In this document: positions 25,501 through 36,232 of the stretch, in pieces | Layout of the letters: each line of letters opens with the position of its first letter | Position numbering within the stretch: the stretch's first letter is position 1 | Assembly: GCA_019649035.1 (NCBI GenBank) | Contig: BMAT01009406.1 | Coordinates: 85,171-149,170 of the forward strand | Length of the DNA: 64,000 bases | From: Elysia marginata | Taxonomy: Eukaryota > Mollusca > Gastropoda > Plakobranchidae | Direction of reading: 5' to 3' | Translations under genes and position numbers: made by a program | The notes under the pieces: generated by a model | What the model saw: the letters and a program-made list of their open reading frames with translations, nothing else | Told to the model about the DNA's origin: nothing | Databases searched by the model: none

Positions 25501-26683
25501 CTACTTCCGCTTTTCTGATTGGTCAGTGCTGATGCCATCTATTGGTATGATTTTGTTGGGAGGAGCTCTTGGTTTTATGCTGGAGTTCAGCGAGTTTCTT
25601 TTGCTATCACACACATCCAGTCTTACACTCTCCATTTCAGGAATATTTAAGGTAGGAAGATATTAGAGACTTAGCTTTCTCTCCAATGATTATTAGTAGA
25701 TTCAACTTGATTTAAAAAATTTAAAAAGTTGCTTGTGATGGTTTCAGTTTTTCATTTAATTTGTGAGCTACGTTATTGATTTTTTTAAATGGCCCTGATT
25801 TCAAAATTTACAGAAACTTACATCCAATTGTAGTTTATTGGAAACTCAAAGCAAAACAAGATTTGGAAAATTGGTTTGTCTAGCTTGAATTTGTTTACAT
25901 TTCACAGGAGCTTTGCATCTTTGTGCTAGCCTTCCTTATAAACCATGATCAGATGAATATTGTGAATGCAATTGGTCTGATGGTGTGCCTTCTTGGAATT
26001 GTTGTACATGTGGTAACCAAAGCAGTCTACAGTAAGTTGGATTTTACTGCATTAGTAATTTAAGTTTGAGTGTAGTATTGCTAAGTTTGTTCATTGTTCA
26101 AAAAACAAGAAAACAATATATCTTGTTTGCAAGGATATTTATTTTGTGATTAATACTGACTAATCATATGTTGGAAACTAGACCATAGGCAAAACATCAC
26201 ATAAAAGTTTTAGGCTTTTTTCAGCTTTTCCTTCTTTCCTACTTTTTCAAGCCGTTAAAAAATCTTAAGGCCCTCAAAATCATGAGGGACACTATGAAGA
26301 TCAAATTTTACAAAACACACAACAAGAAAATGTAGCTCTAGTATCGCTGAAATTATCTAGCTTATCAGAATCTTCAAACTTAATCTTTTGTTACTGTCCT
26401 TGCAAAGTTAACAGTGATGATTGTAGATTTTTTTCTGTATTGTGCATTTGTATGTTGCATTTAAGTTTTTCAGATATATATCTGTAGTCTTTTAATTTTA
26501 AAGATTTTTATATTGTGGTTAAATTTTTTAATGACTTTATCACCAGATAAAGAAGAAAGACAAGAGAAAAAAGAGTATGGCTTGAATGGATCAGCAGAAA
26601 GCATGGAAATGCTCAGGAATGATGGCTCGGACAGTGATGAATACGATGTTTTCTCTGTAGACAGAGATAGGCAGATCAGATAA
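12599..26683 (+). CDS. SLC35C2: SLC35C2, nucleotide-sugar-transporter-like protein (9 coding exons, complete)
   Basis: Coding exons: 12599-12802, 13250-13400, 14365-14428, 16499-16571, 20267-20435, 22736-22819, 25476-25651, 25908-26031 and 26547-26683 (TAA). Total 1182 nt, 393 aa; human SLC35C2 is about 365 aa. Every junction has GT and AG and the phases agree throughout. Recognition rests on near-identical blocks in order: [93 protein letters not shown]. Multiple membrane segments fit the roughly 10-helix drug/metabolite-transporter fold. The lysine- and glutamate-rich N-terminus and the acidic C-terminal tail face the cytosol in this family. In vertebrates the protein sits in the early Golgi/ERGIC and promotes Notch O-fucosylation; transport of GDP-fucose is inferred from relatedness to SLC35C1. 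The start is the first ATG and matches the family N-terminus. An upstream non-coding exon is likely, because a possible acceptor AG lies at 12592-12593. Confidence 0.97.
12716..13006 (+). repeat. Tandem duplication of the exon-1 3' half plus donor (147-bp unit, 2 copies)
   Basis: Copy 1 is 12716-12862 and copy 2 is 12863-13006. The second copy repeats the first membrane-segment coding sequence, the donor region and about 60 bp of intron with only a handful of differences. Its donor has decayed from AAGGTGAGG to AAGATGAGG and it has lost one base in the coding part. It is therefore most likely a dead pseudoexon inside intron 1. Confidence 0.93.
13250..13400 (+). CDS. SLC35C2: SLC35C2 coding exon 2
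   Basis: The acceptor is TTCTTCTTCAG and the donor GCAG|GTAGAA. Reads [20 protein letters not shown] and on to [13 protein letters not shown]. This is the second membrane segment and the following cytosolic loop; the human counterpart is SWADYLRRVAPTA. Ends in phase 1. Confidence 0.95.
13401..16498. other. SLC35C2 introns 2 and 3
   Basis: AT-rich intron sequence around the 64-nt exon 3. There is a small stem-loop at about 15,667-15,700 (CCTAGTTTC and GGAACTAGG arms). I see no other gene or element. Confidence 0.6.
14365..14428 (+). CDS. SLC35C2: SLC35C2 coding exon 3
   Basis: Short 64-nt exon encoding [20 protein letters not shown]. This is the most conserved block of the family (human [20 protein letters not shown]). 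The donor is TCTCT|GTGAGT and the exon ends in phase 2. Confidence 0.95.
16499..16571 (+). CDS. SLC35C2: SLC35C2 coding exon 4
   Basis: A strong polypyrimidine tract leads to CAG|GTATACAATG. Encodes [20 protein letters not shown] then LEKF, a membrane segment ending in the KLE motif (human [20 protein letters not shown]). The donor is TTT|GTAAGT, phase 0. Confidence 0.95.
16880..17650 (-). pseudogene. Intron-less coding relic of an unrecognised protein
   Basis: Minus strand inside SLC35C2 intron 4. A start-like [12 protein letters not shown] at about 17,640 leads through a stop to [19 protein letters not shown] and a Ser-rich run. Next come [20 protein letters not shown] and [20 protein letters not shown]. 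After a frameshift at an A-run it continues [38 protein letters not shown], and [20 protein letters not shown] followed by ELQKLL and a stop. The frame and ending look like an old retrocopy of a host gene, but I cannot name the family. Confidence 0.5.
17770..19345 (+). mobile_element. Decayed LINE (RT domain) in SLC35C2 intron 4
   Basis: Scattered over three frames: [59 protein letters not shown] (the ADD box) and a 3' part with [18 protein letters not shown]-like sequence. There are many stops and frameshifts, so the copy is old. A SINE piece is inserted at 18,915-18,992. Confidence 0.75.
18915..18992 (-). mobile_element. Truncated SINE body, same family as 3,511-3,685
   Basis: The sequence AAGGTATGAAATTAGCAGTG and the following 55 bp match 3,517-3,595 base for base with about one change in six. 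It lies inside the LINE, so it inserted later than that element. Confidence 0.75.
20267..20435 (+). CDS. SLC35C2: SLC35C2 coding exon 5
   Basis: The acceptor is TTTCAG. Encodes [20 protein letters not shown] and on through [10 protein letters not shown] and [16 protein letters not shown]. The donor is TTGG|GTCAGT, phase 1, a weaker match to consensus than the other donors. Confidence 0.95.
20630..20870 (+). mobile_element. LINE RT C-terminal fragment in intron 5
   Basis: The frame reads [20 protein letters not shown], then [20 protein letters not shown] and [17 protein letters not shown]. This is the usual C-terminal block of non-LTR RT proteins (GHVxRMxDxRLPK). It ends where hAT-like sequence starts. 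Confidence 0.75.
20875..21106. mobile_element. hAT-like remnant, one end only
   Basis: Starts in CGG-rich sequence (CCGGGATATATCGGATTTCC) and stops at CTTGCATCCCTG. That 12-bp end is identical to the right end of the MITE at 52,112-52,370. No matching left end was found upstream. Confidence 0.45.
21107..22735. other. SLC35C2 intron 5, remainder
   Basis: Holds repeated AGATCTAG palindromes near 21,455-21,535 and an (AT)n run at 22,471-22,504 that passes into (GT)n to about 22,518. Nothing else is seen. Confidence 0.55.
22736..22819 (+). CDS. SLC35C2: SLC35C2 coding exon 6
   Basis: The acceptor is TTTTTCAG. Encodes [20 protein letters not shown] and the start of the next helix; the human equivalent is [20 protein letters not shown]. 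The donor is GAAT|GTAAGT, phase 1. Confidence 0.95.
22820..25475. other. SLC35C2 intron 6
   Basis: A G tract lies at about 23,051-23,061 and a short hairpin at about 25,168-25,201 (GGGATCGGTCC and GGGCCGATCCC arms). No coding sequence other than the flanking exons is seen. Confidence 0.55.
24291..24383. repeat. Tandem duplication, 47-bp unit, two near-identical copies
   Basis: TTCAAAACAGTGATATTTCT begins each copy, at 24,291 and 24,338. The copies are identical apart from the last base or two, so the duplication is recent. It lies in SLC35C2 intron 6. Confidence 0.9.
25476..25651 (+). CDS. SLC35C2: SLC35C2 coding exon 7
   Basis: The acceptor is CCATTGCAG. Encodes [19 protein letters not shown], then two membrane segments with the diagnostic [20 protein letters not shown] followed by IFK. 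The donor is AAG|GTAGGA, phase 0. Confidence 0.95.
25908..26031 (+). CDS. SLC35C2: SLC35C2 coding exon 8
   Basis: The acceptor is TTCACAG. Encodes [20 protein letters not shown] and the last membrane segment, [20 protein letters not shown]. The donor is CTACA|GTAAGT, phase 1. Confidence 0.95.
26547..26683 (+). CDS. SLC35C2: SLC35C2 coding exon 9 and stop
   Basis: The acceptor is ATCACCAG. Encodes the cytosolic tail, including [19 protein letters not shown], and ends QIR-TAA. The acidic serine-rich tail resembles the human C-terminus in character rather than in exact sequence. Confidence 0.93.
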
Positions 26684-26803
26684 CCGTGAGCTAAGGCATT
26701 TACCTTGATTTTTCATGACCATTTATTTATCTTTAACAATTATCTGGCATAAATTATATCATGTTTCAGTGTGATTAATTTTCATTGTCTTTTCAATGGA
26801 GAC

Positions 26804-26809
26804 AATAAA
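26804..26809 (+). other. Candidate poly(A) signal of SLC35C2
   Basis: AATAAA lies 121 nt after the stop codon, within an AT-rich stretch. It would give a short 3' UTR. A longer 3' UTR cannot be excluded, since further AATAAA hexamers lie downstream, for example near 33,505. Confidence 0.5.
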
Positions 26810-27548
26810 CTTATCTTTAGGTGAATGGTACATTACCAGTATCAAATACCTTTTGATTAATGGATTGACAACTCATATAAGGAGCACAGCCATACCTTAG
26901 TGGCTTCACTGTGATCTAAAAAGGTACCTCATGCATCAAGATGGGTTTTGAACTTTCAGTCTTTTATTTCATGAGTTAAGTGAAAAAAAAATAAGCTTGA
27001 AATTGTGATCAGGTTAGAAAAAGAAAGATATACCATAAAATAGTACGTGTAGGTCTTCATTTTTAGCACAGATTAAAGTGCACAGTTGTTTTCAAAAATA
27101 TATGTACATATACTTAAGAGGCAGGTTACAAAACTGGTAGAGAGCTTGAATAAGGGAGCAAAGGTATTATTTAAAAAAGATAAAAAGTATGTATTTTACT
27201 ATCTACGCAATAACAAACTTGATGGGAATTGAAGTTTGGTGTTTTAACTGGAATTGCATGATTGCATTGGACAAACATTGAACTTTCTAGCTGTATAATA
27301 TCACATACCTTGTTTCTGCTTTATAGTGACAATTCATTGAATTATAGTTTTATGCACCATCTTGTTTTCTTCAATCGAAGACCAATGCCTGCTCAGATTA
27401 CCTAAGAAAATGTCTCTGAAAAAAAAACACTGATAGACTTTTAAAATCTTTTTGCACAATTCCTTTTAGATTTTTGCCTACAGGCCTATGATTGCAACAT
27501 TGTATTAAAAGTTCAGAACAGGTCAAAAAAGGGTCTAATGAAATGCTT

Positions 27549-28603
27549 CAGTAGAATCTCTTTAAACCGAAAAAGGCTAAACCAAAAAAAATTAGCTGAA
27601 CCAAAAAGAAATTGCCCATAAATGAAAAGCCATTGTTGTTTTGTATTGTCGCTTTCTTTAAAGTCAAATTGCTTTAAATGTAAACATTTCCTGCTTGTTG
27701 GCTTCATTTTGACATTGACACAACCAATAACAGATTCTGTTTTCTACATGATTACACCCAAGTCAATGGCTTGTGTTAGCAAGATCAAGCTTAGCCCAAG
27801 CCTACACACAAAGCTGAATAAAGAAAGACCCTTTTTTCAGTGGGGTTCTCTTGCTTAATTGTTGACAGCTGAGTAGAAAAACCCAGATGGCCCACTTGTG
27901 AATACCAAAGCTTGTGCTAAGATTGCTTGAGCATGTGTGCCCGTGCATTACAGGTTTAGTCTATTTTAGACATATGCAAAGATTGAACTGCGCTGGGATT
28001 GTGATGTGATGGGCCTATTATTCTAAGCCCCATGATGAAGAGTGAGAGAGAGAGGGAGAGGGGTGTTTATGATTAATTTTTACCACTTAGCCTCTAGATC
28101 TAGACAAAAAGTTACATGTGACAAGCTTTTCAGATTATAAAAAAGTCTCTATTTAAGCACCTCAGGGAAACTAAGGGGACCTATCAATAAAGTTTCACTT
28201 CAGTTTAGTCATTTGCACTGACACTAAATTAAGCTGTACCTCCAAGCCTAAAATCAGTTCAAATTTTAATTCTGTTTCTAGAATTCTTGACCACACGCAA
28301 GTCAAAAAGTCAAAAATGAAAACTTCTGGCCATTTACTCAATTTTAAAGTTGAGATTCTGTCTCTAGTTTATTTTTAAAAATTCATAAAAACAATAATCT
28401 GTAAGCTATATAAAACACCAAATCTACATTGTCAAGAATTTAAGGGATGAGGTCCTAAATTTCAGTAGCAACCAACCCAAACCTGCCTGCAGCCCAATAG
28501 AGTATTTTAAAAATAATTTCTTTCAAACCATAATGCCCCTTAAACAAAAATACAATCTACAGGACCCAAAATTTTAATTTAGACTATTAGAGGGATTCTA
28601 CTG
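27549..28603. mobile_element. pogo/Tigger-like non-autonomous DNA transposon
   Basis: The left end reads CAGTAGAATCTCTTTAA and the right end, reversed, CAGTAGAATCCCTCTAA. TA follows the right end; the left flank reads TT, perhaps a mutated TA. There is no transposase frame inside. Confidence 0.65.
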
Positions 28604-30439
28604 TATTTCAAATTTCAAATTCCACCTTTGCACACATACCTGGTTCTTTAAATGAGCTTTCTTTAAAGACTAAATCTTGCTGAATCTGTGAATCGATATG
28701 CATAATTGATGACTTAGTGGGCCTAAAGCTGGAATGCATCGTGTGATTGGCCACATCAAATTTTATTAGCATTAATATTTGCAAGTTTCTGAAGGTAACG
28801 CTTTTGGACTGATAAAAGTGTTGGCTAAAAACAAGTCAATATCCCTTTCGGGTAGTAAAAAAAAAAACAAGGAAGTGTTTGTGGGTGTGAAAACAACTGC
28901 AGTATGTATGCCCCTACAACTCTCACCCACTCATCTTTAGACTTATCAGTTATGCTTGCTTTCTGTCCATCTCTCTCTCTCTCTCACACACACACAACTG
29001 CCTTTAACTTTTGACTGAGTCAAATGGTGCTGACTTTAAACGGGATTTGAGCTTTCACTTTTTCAAAGCAAATTTAAAAAAAAAAAGTATTGAAAAATGC
29101 ACTAAAATGTGATAAATGCATGATGTATTAAAAAAAAAAAGATATTGTAAGAGAATGTTATTGCTTTCTACTTTTTGGTGTAGCTTGTCCCAGTGCATAA
29201 TACCTTAAAGTGGGTTGATATTTGTTTACAGTTAATCTTTTGTTGAAATACAAATGATATTAATTCTTACTTTACAAACTATTCATGTCTGTGGGGCACA
29301 AAGACTTCTTGAGCCCTGTACGTAGATGTAAAAATATTTGTTTATAAATTGAAAGATGGTGGGATGCATTGAAAAAGAAAGACATTCATTGGACAACCGT
29401 GCAATTTGCCGACAATTGTGCATTACAATTTTTTTACTTGAATGATAGGAACATTTGGCCTATTTCAGCCAATATTTGCTTTGTGTTTGGCTCCTAAAGA
29501 ATAACTATATGGACATTTCCAAATGAATATAAATTTTCTCTCTCTGTCTCTGTTTTTTTTTTTTTTTTTTTGGGGGGGAATTGAGGGAAAGGGGTGGAAA
29601 AGCTTTATATTAAAAGGTTACCTATTTATATTAACTTGTAGACTTATGAGAGATTAATTAGGAAATGGAACCAGGTAGTTTCGATGGTAAATTTTTAACA
29701 GCTTTGTTATGCTTGCTTTGATATTACTTGTATTATAACTTATCATTTTTAATTTTTTTTTCTTTACTTATAAAATAGAAAAGTTATCAACATACAAAAT
29801 TGATATGAGCAAAAAGAAACATGCTCAAATAAAGGGGGTTGGTGAAATGACCATTAAAGTAGTTAAGCAGACTTTGCCCTGTGTCAAGTTTGAAAAAAAT
29901 GCAAAGCATGCATTAGAATATTGTTGTAACTTTGACATAATTATTGAACATTACAAAGAAACATAACCTTTTTTGGATTAGAAATTCCTCTATGGCCCCA
30001 CTGTGGTCTGTTGCAACTTTACTTTTAGTTTGTATTGTAATATCCTAGAATCTGATGTAGCGGTTGTAACATAAAAGACACAGTAACACCAATGTTGTTG
30101 GGACAAACTTGTATTTAAAAGCATTTAACAATTATGCTGGCTTACAGTATGTAAAATATGTTATAGATATGTACCTCTATAAGTTTCTGTTATGGTTTTA
30201 TTATACTTTTATGCTTGTGACCACAGACTGAGTCTGTTAATTTTGCCTGTGATCTCCACCTGCATTAGGCATCGTATCTGATATATTTTGATTGCAATTA
30301 ATACAAGAATACTGGTTAATTTTCAATTTGTTTTTTCACCCCTTTTGCTACATAGTTTGTAGCCACCAATAAGCTTTGACCATTTCTAAAACTTAAAAAA
30401 AAGTAAGAGCTACAAGCATATTGGGCACGCTGTGGATAC

Positions 30440-31120
30440 GTCTTTTCAGCGTTTAATATCAGATGATGAAACAGAGGATAGAGAAATAATTGTATGGTTT
30501 GTAAAATGGTGCGACAACCACTTTCTGCATCTTAATATTAAGGGAACAGAGCAGTTGGTATTTGATTTTGGACAAAAAAACGGGATAAGATAACCCTCTA
30601 TTTTTAAAAAAATGAACAAGTAGAAGTATACTGATATTTAAGATTTAATTATCTATAAAAATCCGAACTGAAACGCTCATACTAATGCTGTATTGAGTTA
30701 ACTAAAGACTTGTCTATATTTCCTAAGAAAACTGAGTTCTTTTCGTATAGACAATATACTCCTCTGCTTGTTCTGCAAGGCAATGGTGCTAAGTTTGAGA
30801 TGTTGTGCCTTGACATGTTGGGGTGGTAATATAAACAAAAAAATTCAGGGGAAACATGCTCAAGCTATAGAAAGAAGTATACCAAAGTATGCAAGTCTGA
30901 GTCTCCTTTCTGAGGTGTCAATATTCTGCATAATATTTTGGTGCAAATGTCAACTAAAAATCAAGACCATTGTGAAAGGTAACACACACTTATTGTTTGA
31001 TTTTGTATACTTTTCTTAACATTCAGGGAAACACTTCAGATTAAGTGTAGACTTGAAATGTACCGCTAATCTTTTTTACCTTCTGCGATCAAACTTCTGG
31101 ATTTTTGTAAACACAAATAA
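30440..31120 (+). mobile_element. CR1/Rex-like LINE RT fragment
   Basis: Reads LISDDETEDREIIVWFVKWC then NHFLHLNIKGTEQLVFDF. Further on comes FCKAMVLSLRCCALTCWGGN followed by KKIQGKHAQAIERSI-like sequence. This is the RT C-terminal block with the WCDDNxLxLN and CWGGN signatures. Internal deletions and frameshifts are present. Confidence 0.75.
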
Positions 31121-31341
31121 TCAGCACTTTTTACTGTTGAGTAAAAAAAAGATGAATAGAAGACAGATAGCCATGGGTGCAATTAAGCATGTATGTTACA
31201 GTTGTAAGCTGGATAATTATGTATTAATGTTTAATCATGTTCTTTAAATTTTTCGTGTGTTGTTAATGCATTATCTCAGTTGTATGTATAGATGTTTCTG
31301 CTTAAAAAATCAAGAAGTTGTGCCCATGTGGACAATAAATA

Positions 31342-31508
31342 CATTGGAACACCTGAATAAAGACCTGGAAAAATGTTGGTAAAAACAGGTCTAATAAGAA
31401 GGGGGTCTAAGATCAGGGGTGAACTTAAATTACTATACCTATATAAGGAGACACCCTCAATATTGAAAGTCACATAAGAGGGATGGTCTTGATTGAGGGG
31501 TTCCACTG
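31342..31508. mobile_element. pogo-like MITE, 167 bp, TA target site
   Basis: TA lies at both flanks. Left end CATTGGAACACCTGAATAAA, right end reversed CAGTGGAACCCCTCAATCAA, both followed by GACC. Non-coding. Confidence 0.75.
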
Positions 31509-32309
31509 TATTTATCTTGTATTAATTGTTATCTTATCAAAAGTGATTAAAGAAGACTGAATATGGATCTTTAATGTTCATTTGCAAGAAGATTGCATTG
31601 TGAATCTTTATTCAAACAAAGAAATCACAACACAACATTAAAAGGAAGGAAGTGGAAGTAGTACCTACAGTAGTTTTACCTGTGCTTAAGTCTCCAAAGA
31701 CACTTCTGTAGAGAGAAAAGCTTGCAAATTGGTTGCCGGTTTAATTTTGTTTTCTTATAGGATAGATATTATAGTTATTGATACAGAACATCTCTTTGGC
31801 TGCCATAAAACCAAAGCAAATTAATGAGCCAAAATTTACTTACAATTACATTACGTTAGGAAAAATTGAAGACACCTTCTTGTCTCATCACTTCTTAGCT
31901 GCATGTGTATTCAAGTGGTCTGAAAATCTTCAAGAAGTTATGTGGATCTTTTGATGATGTTTATTATTGTTTTCCTTCTTGACTTAAGTTTAACAAGTTT
32001 TACTGTATTGATACAACAGTTCCCTTGTCTTTGTTCAAATTGTAACTTTTTAAAATAAATCTAAGAGTATTTTACAAAACTGCAAATTTACTGGTCTATT
32101 TCAGGAGTTGTTGAAATTTTTATGCTCAGATAATTATTACTCATATTGTGTGATTATAATATTTGGTTTTGAACCACTCTGTTGTACAGTTCATTCAAAC
32201 TTACTACCCTGATTACATTTACTCTGCCTCAGTAAGCAAGAAACTTGTACAAAGATTTGAAAGTCTATTTCATTAATGCAAACAGTGTTTGTTAGAAAAA
32301 AAATAATCA

Positions 32310-32560
32310 TTATCATTGCCTTTGTCACCCTGTTTTAGGGTGTAGGCCACAAACCAACATCCTCTACAGTTCTCTGTCCCGGGTCATCTTTTTAATTTCA
32401 TTCCATGACTTTCCAAATCTTTTCAGGTTTACTTCCTATCTTCTTTTCCATTTTCCAGACAGCCTGCCCCTCTTTCTCTTTCCCTGCAGGTCTTTATCCA
32501 GTGTCCTCTATACTATGGTGTTATTTTCTTTCTTTAATAACATGTGTTCAATCCATTTCT
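32310..32560 (-). mobile_element. LINE 3'-end fragment
   Basis: Minus strand: GKRKRGRLSGKWKRR, then NLKRFGKSWNEIKKMTRDRE and LWRMLVCGLHPKTG, and a short AATGATAATGATT tail. This is the typical last block of RTE-like LINE proteins. Confidence 0.75.
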
Positions 32561-33556
32561 AACTTCTTAGAAGAAGTAAGAGCAAGTCAAGTTTTGTTTT
32601 GACTTCTTGGAGCCCTCCTTTTTTTAACCTAATTAAAAAACTGTACAATACACCGTTAATGTGTTATGATCCTGAAGAGATGCTCACCAGTTAGGGCCAT
32701 TGTTTTCTCTCTACATGCAAATTATTAATCTCATAGGTCAATGTAGTAATCAGTGGTGATGGAAATAAAGATTAAAGGTGAAAAAGTTATTTTATAACAT
32801 TACTATGTTGATGAATATATGGTGGAGCTATTGATCTTCAACTCTGATGAATGTTAAATACATGATTATTTTAAAGTCTTGTAAAGTACAGTTATAAATA
32901 AATATTCTTCTTATTTACTTTGGATAATTCCAAAAGAATATGGGATTTCTTAACAGTCTCATTGCATGGAATGAAAAGATGACCCTTTTTTTGTTCTCAA
33001 ATATATTTGTCAGGCTTTTATAAATTTGACATTTTTATAACACCAAATACCTTTTATTTGACTTTGGAATTGGCGTTGATGGCAGCATATTTAAAAAGCA
33101 AATAGCAATCTGGCTTTTGCAGTTAGACCTATCTATTTTAATCATAGTGTAATTTATCAAAAGGGTTATAACGTTGTTAAGCTTTGTGATTACAATTACA
33201 TGTTGCAACACATTCCATTTTTACTAATTTAGCCTTCGTGAGCAACACAGTATGGAAACAAAGTTAGCATTGTTTGTAGTATCGTTTGGCTTTTTTGTTG
33301 ATGATGACTCTGTTGAGACTTATTTAATAGTCATTAGAAGTTGTCTGCAAATGTAAGGATTTTTCTCTTACAAGGAAAACTCACAATTGATATAAAAAGT
33401 TTTTTTTTAATTATATAAGTGAACAAATGCTTGCAATGCTTCTGTTGTACATACCGGTATGCATAATTTATCTATGAAAATTGTTGGCATGGGAATTCCA
33501 AGCAATAAAAATGAAAATGTTAACTGTCTTGTTTTTCATTTTTCTCTCATACTTAA

Positions 33557-36228
33557 AGTAGGTACCCAAAACCAGAATTTTATATTACATATATTACTAC
33601 AAAATAACACCATTCTATATAACTTTGAGAGCTAAGAAAAAGGCAGAAAGAATCATGCAAATCGGATAATATTTACAAAAGTTGTGGCTTGTTAAAATAT
33701 GCAATTTTTCGCCAATTTTGCCTAAGAAAAAGACTCGGAAAGCCATGTTTGAGCTTATATTATTTAATAAATATTTTTTTTTTAGCCATGAAACCATTTA
33801 TAAATAAAGCTACCAAAATAGTAAGCAGGGCCAATTTTTTTCAGAATGCTTAAAATAAATTTATTGGCTTTTTTCGTCAAGCAAAAATGACCCGATGTCA
33901 TTATTATACATTTTTATGAAAGGGAAAACAAGCACAATTTTATCAAATTAAAAAAAAACCTACAAAATCTATCATTTGAGCCTCATTCTTGATGTTAACA
34001 TTACATGAATCACAGTAAGAAGCTCTACTAATCTGTATTCAGTGCTTCCACTGGGAATGGATGAAAATAGAGGATTTTTTCTCGGGGAAACAACCAATGC
34101 GACCGCCAAAGGCGGGAGCACTGCTAGGGGCGTCCGGGGGCATGCTCCCCGGGAAATTTTTGAAAATTTTACTCACAAAAGGGCCTTTTTAGTGCATTTG
34201 GGGAAGAATTGGTCTCAATTTTAAAAGGGGAAGTATTTGCCTATTTAGATCCTACAAGAATCAAACAATTCATCATTCTTTAACTTTTTCCTTTCACTTT
34301 GTCCTCAAAACTGTGAGTCTTTAACTTTTTATGGTGCTTTCATAAAGTATCGATGACATTAATTTTAAAGAAATATCCCCTCTTGTGCAGTAGGTCTACC
34401 TTGTTCTTTTGGTTCACCAACACTACAAATCTGATAGTTTGTCGCTCGAGTCTTTAAAATTCCCAAAATGTTTATCAGATCTGCAATCATTGATGAGGTG
34501 AGGTTTTTTTTTTGCCATTGCTGCCAAATGCGATCTTATCCTCACACCACGAACACCATGCTATTCCTGCAACATCGATCTTGAAGATGCAGTCTCCTTG
34601 CTTATATGAATCTATAACTTATGGCCCAAGTCTATCAAATGTATCATGGCCTAAAATTTCATCTGACCATTTCCATGACCACTTGTTTTTCACAGAAGAG
34701 TCAATGGCCTTGACACTGACAGCACCTTTGTCACCTTCTTTCAGAAATCGCATTTTCACACATGCACAAGATTAATATCCGAAAGAATCCACTGAGATGC
34801 GATCCTCGAGATCAGAATTCAGATCGATATTTTAGCGAGCATGTAAATCTAGATATAGATCTAGGAATTAGTTCTAGTCTAGATAAACAAACTGTGCCAG
34901 TTTCTGAAAAGTCTTAATCGATAATAGACCGGATAAAACAAAAAAGTCTAAAAGCAGCAAGTTCATATTTGAATTCGATCCAAGGCTTGAAAAAAAAACT
35001 AAATTTCTTGCTGAACTAGAGAATGAGATCCAAAAATGACGAGGTCCATCGCGGAAACTGCGGGAGCTACGAAAAAAAAAACAACGAAAGGGCAACCACT
35101 CCAACGATGTCTGCCGAGGTAGGCTTTTTGTTTTCTTTCCCAAATGACTTCCGCCGCCGCCATTTTGGTACCGGTATTTACTTCCTGCAGTTGGTAGTGC
35201 TTAGTCGCTTAGCGGACACAGCCGGTCGCGGATTTTTCTTTTTTTTTTCTGAATGTGGAAAATCGGTGAGACAGAAGAAAGTCAAATGCGGATTTGAGGA
35301 CGGAAAAAACAGCGGATTTCCGCAAAAATGCGGAAGAATGGAAGCACTGTGTATTTAAAAAAATAAGTTAAGTCTCAAAGAAAAGGAAAGGTCGAACTAG
35401 AAGCAAGCCAATTTTACCTCTTAATGAGTAAAGGTAGATCATTTACAACTTTCCTTCATCAAGGGTCATAACTTTAATTTTTTCGTTTTTATTTATAAAG
35501 GTACTATTTTCATCTGCTGTATTACAAAATAAGTCTGCAAAAAACATTTTTTGACATAACGAAAGGTAATTTGCAAGAATAAAAATTATTTAAATGCTGT
35601 TGGCACTTTTTTGTTATTGATTTTAAAGCACATGAAAATTGCAGACCTGAAATCTAGGCCTGACACAATATACTTTGAAAATGTTGACTTAGTTTTAAAA
35701 CAGGGCAGCACAGTATAACGTTTAGCCGGATGAATAGTTTTTTAATCATGTGGTAAAGAAAAAGTACTGCTATCATTTTTGATATGGGACTAGTGGAAAT
35801 TGTCAACTTTTCATGATTTTTTGCTGTTTTCTCACTTTCAATTCAAATTTTAAAAATGTTCCCTCGCTTCAACAAACACCATACACCAATGGAAAGGCCA
35901 TCCTTCTCTGCATCTAATGGAACTATTTTTAGAGCTGTGACTATATTTGACACACTGTGTCGAGCTTTTGAAAAAAAACAACTACTTACATTTTTCAAGT
36001 TGGCGGCCAGACCAACACAGTTTACACACAATTTTCATAGCTCAAAAACCCAATAACAAAAGTATGTTTTCCAAAACTTGTTATGTCTATAAGAAAGAGC
36101 TTAAAATAAACATTTTAATGGTTCAAGTTTGATAGGCCTGCTATTGATAGAAGAAATACAGCAGTTGAATAAAGTTAGCTAATTTTACCCCCGCTGATAG
36201 ACTCTCAAAGAGGGTTTTGGGTACCTAC
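33557..36228. mobile_element. TTAA-flanked DNA transposon with a nested element
   Basis: TTAA lies at 33,553-33,556 and 36,229-36,232. The inverted ends share GTAGGTACCCAAAACC, with a one-base offset next to TTAA. After removal of the nested 34,040-35,349 element the host is about 1.36 kb and has no transposase frame. TTAA sites are used by piggyBac and Kolobok; the terminal bases do not decide between them. Confidence 0.65.
34040..35349. mobile_element. hAT/P-type non-autonomous element with CAGTG ends
   Basis: Ends are CAGTGCTTCCA and TGGAAGCACTG. TGTATT flanks it on both sides (34,034-34,039 and 35,350-35,355), which would be a 6-bp duplication. Inside the left end lie GCGACCGCCAAAGGCGGGAG and CGTCCGGGGGCATGCTCCCC, GC-rich motifs seen in old invertebrate DNA transposons. 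An open frame at 35,023-35,358 runs across the right end and is not a gene. Confidence 0.75.
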
Positions 36229-36232
36229 TTAA

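Larger units (their letters stand above)
26684..30430. other. Intergenic stretch downstream of SLC35C2
   Basis: Contains the probable SLC35C2 3' end, the pogo-like element at 27,549-28,603 and CT/CA microsatellites near 28,970-29,000. T and G runs lie near 29,555-29,578. No gene is seen. Confidence 0.6.

Noticed and set aside
35023-35358. 111-codon open frame
   Set aside because: Runs out of the CAGTG-ended element across its terminal repeat; no conserved residues.
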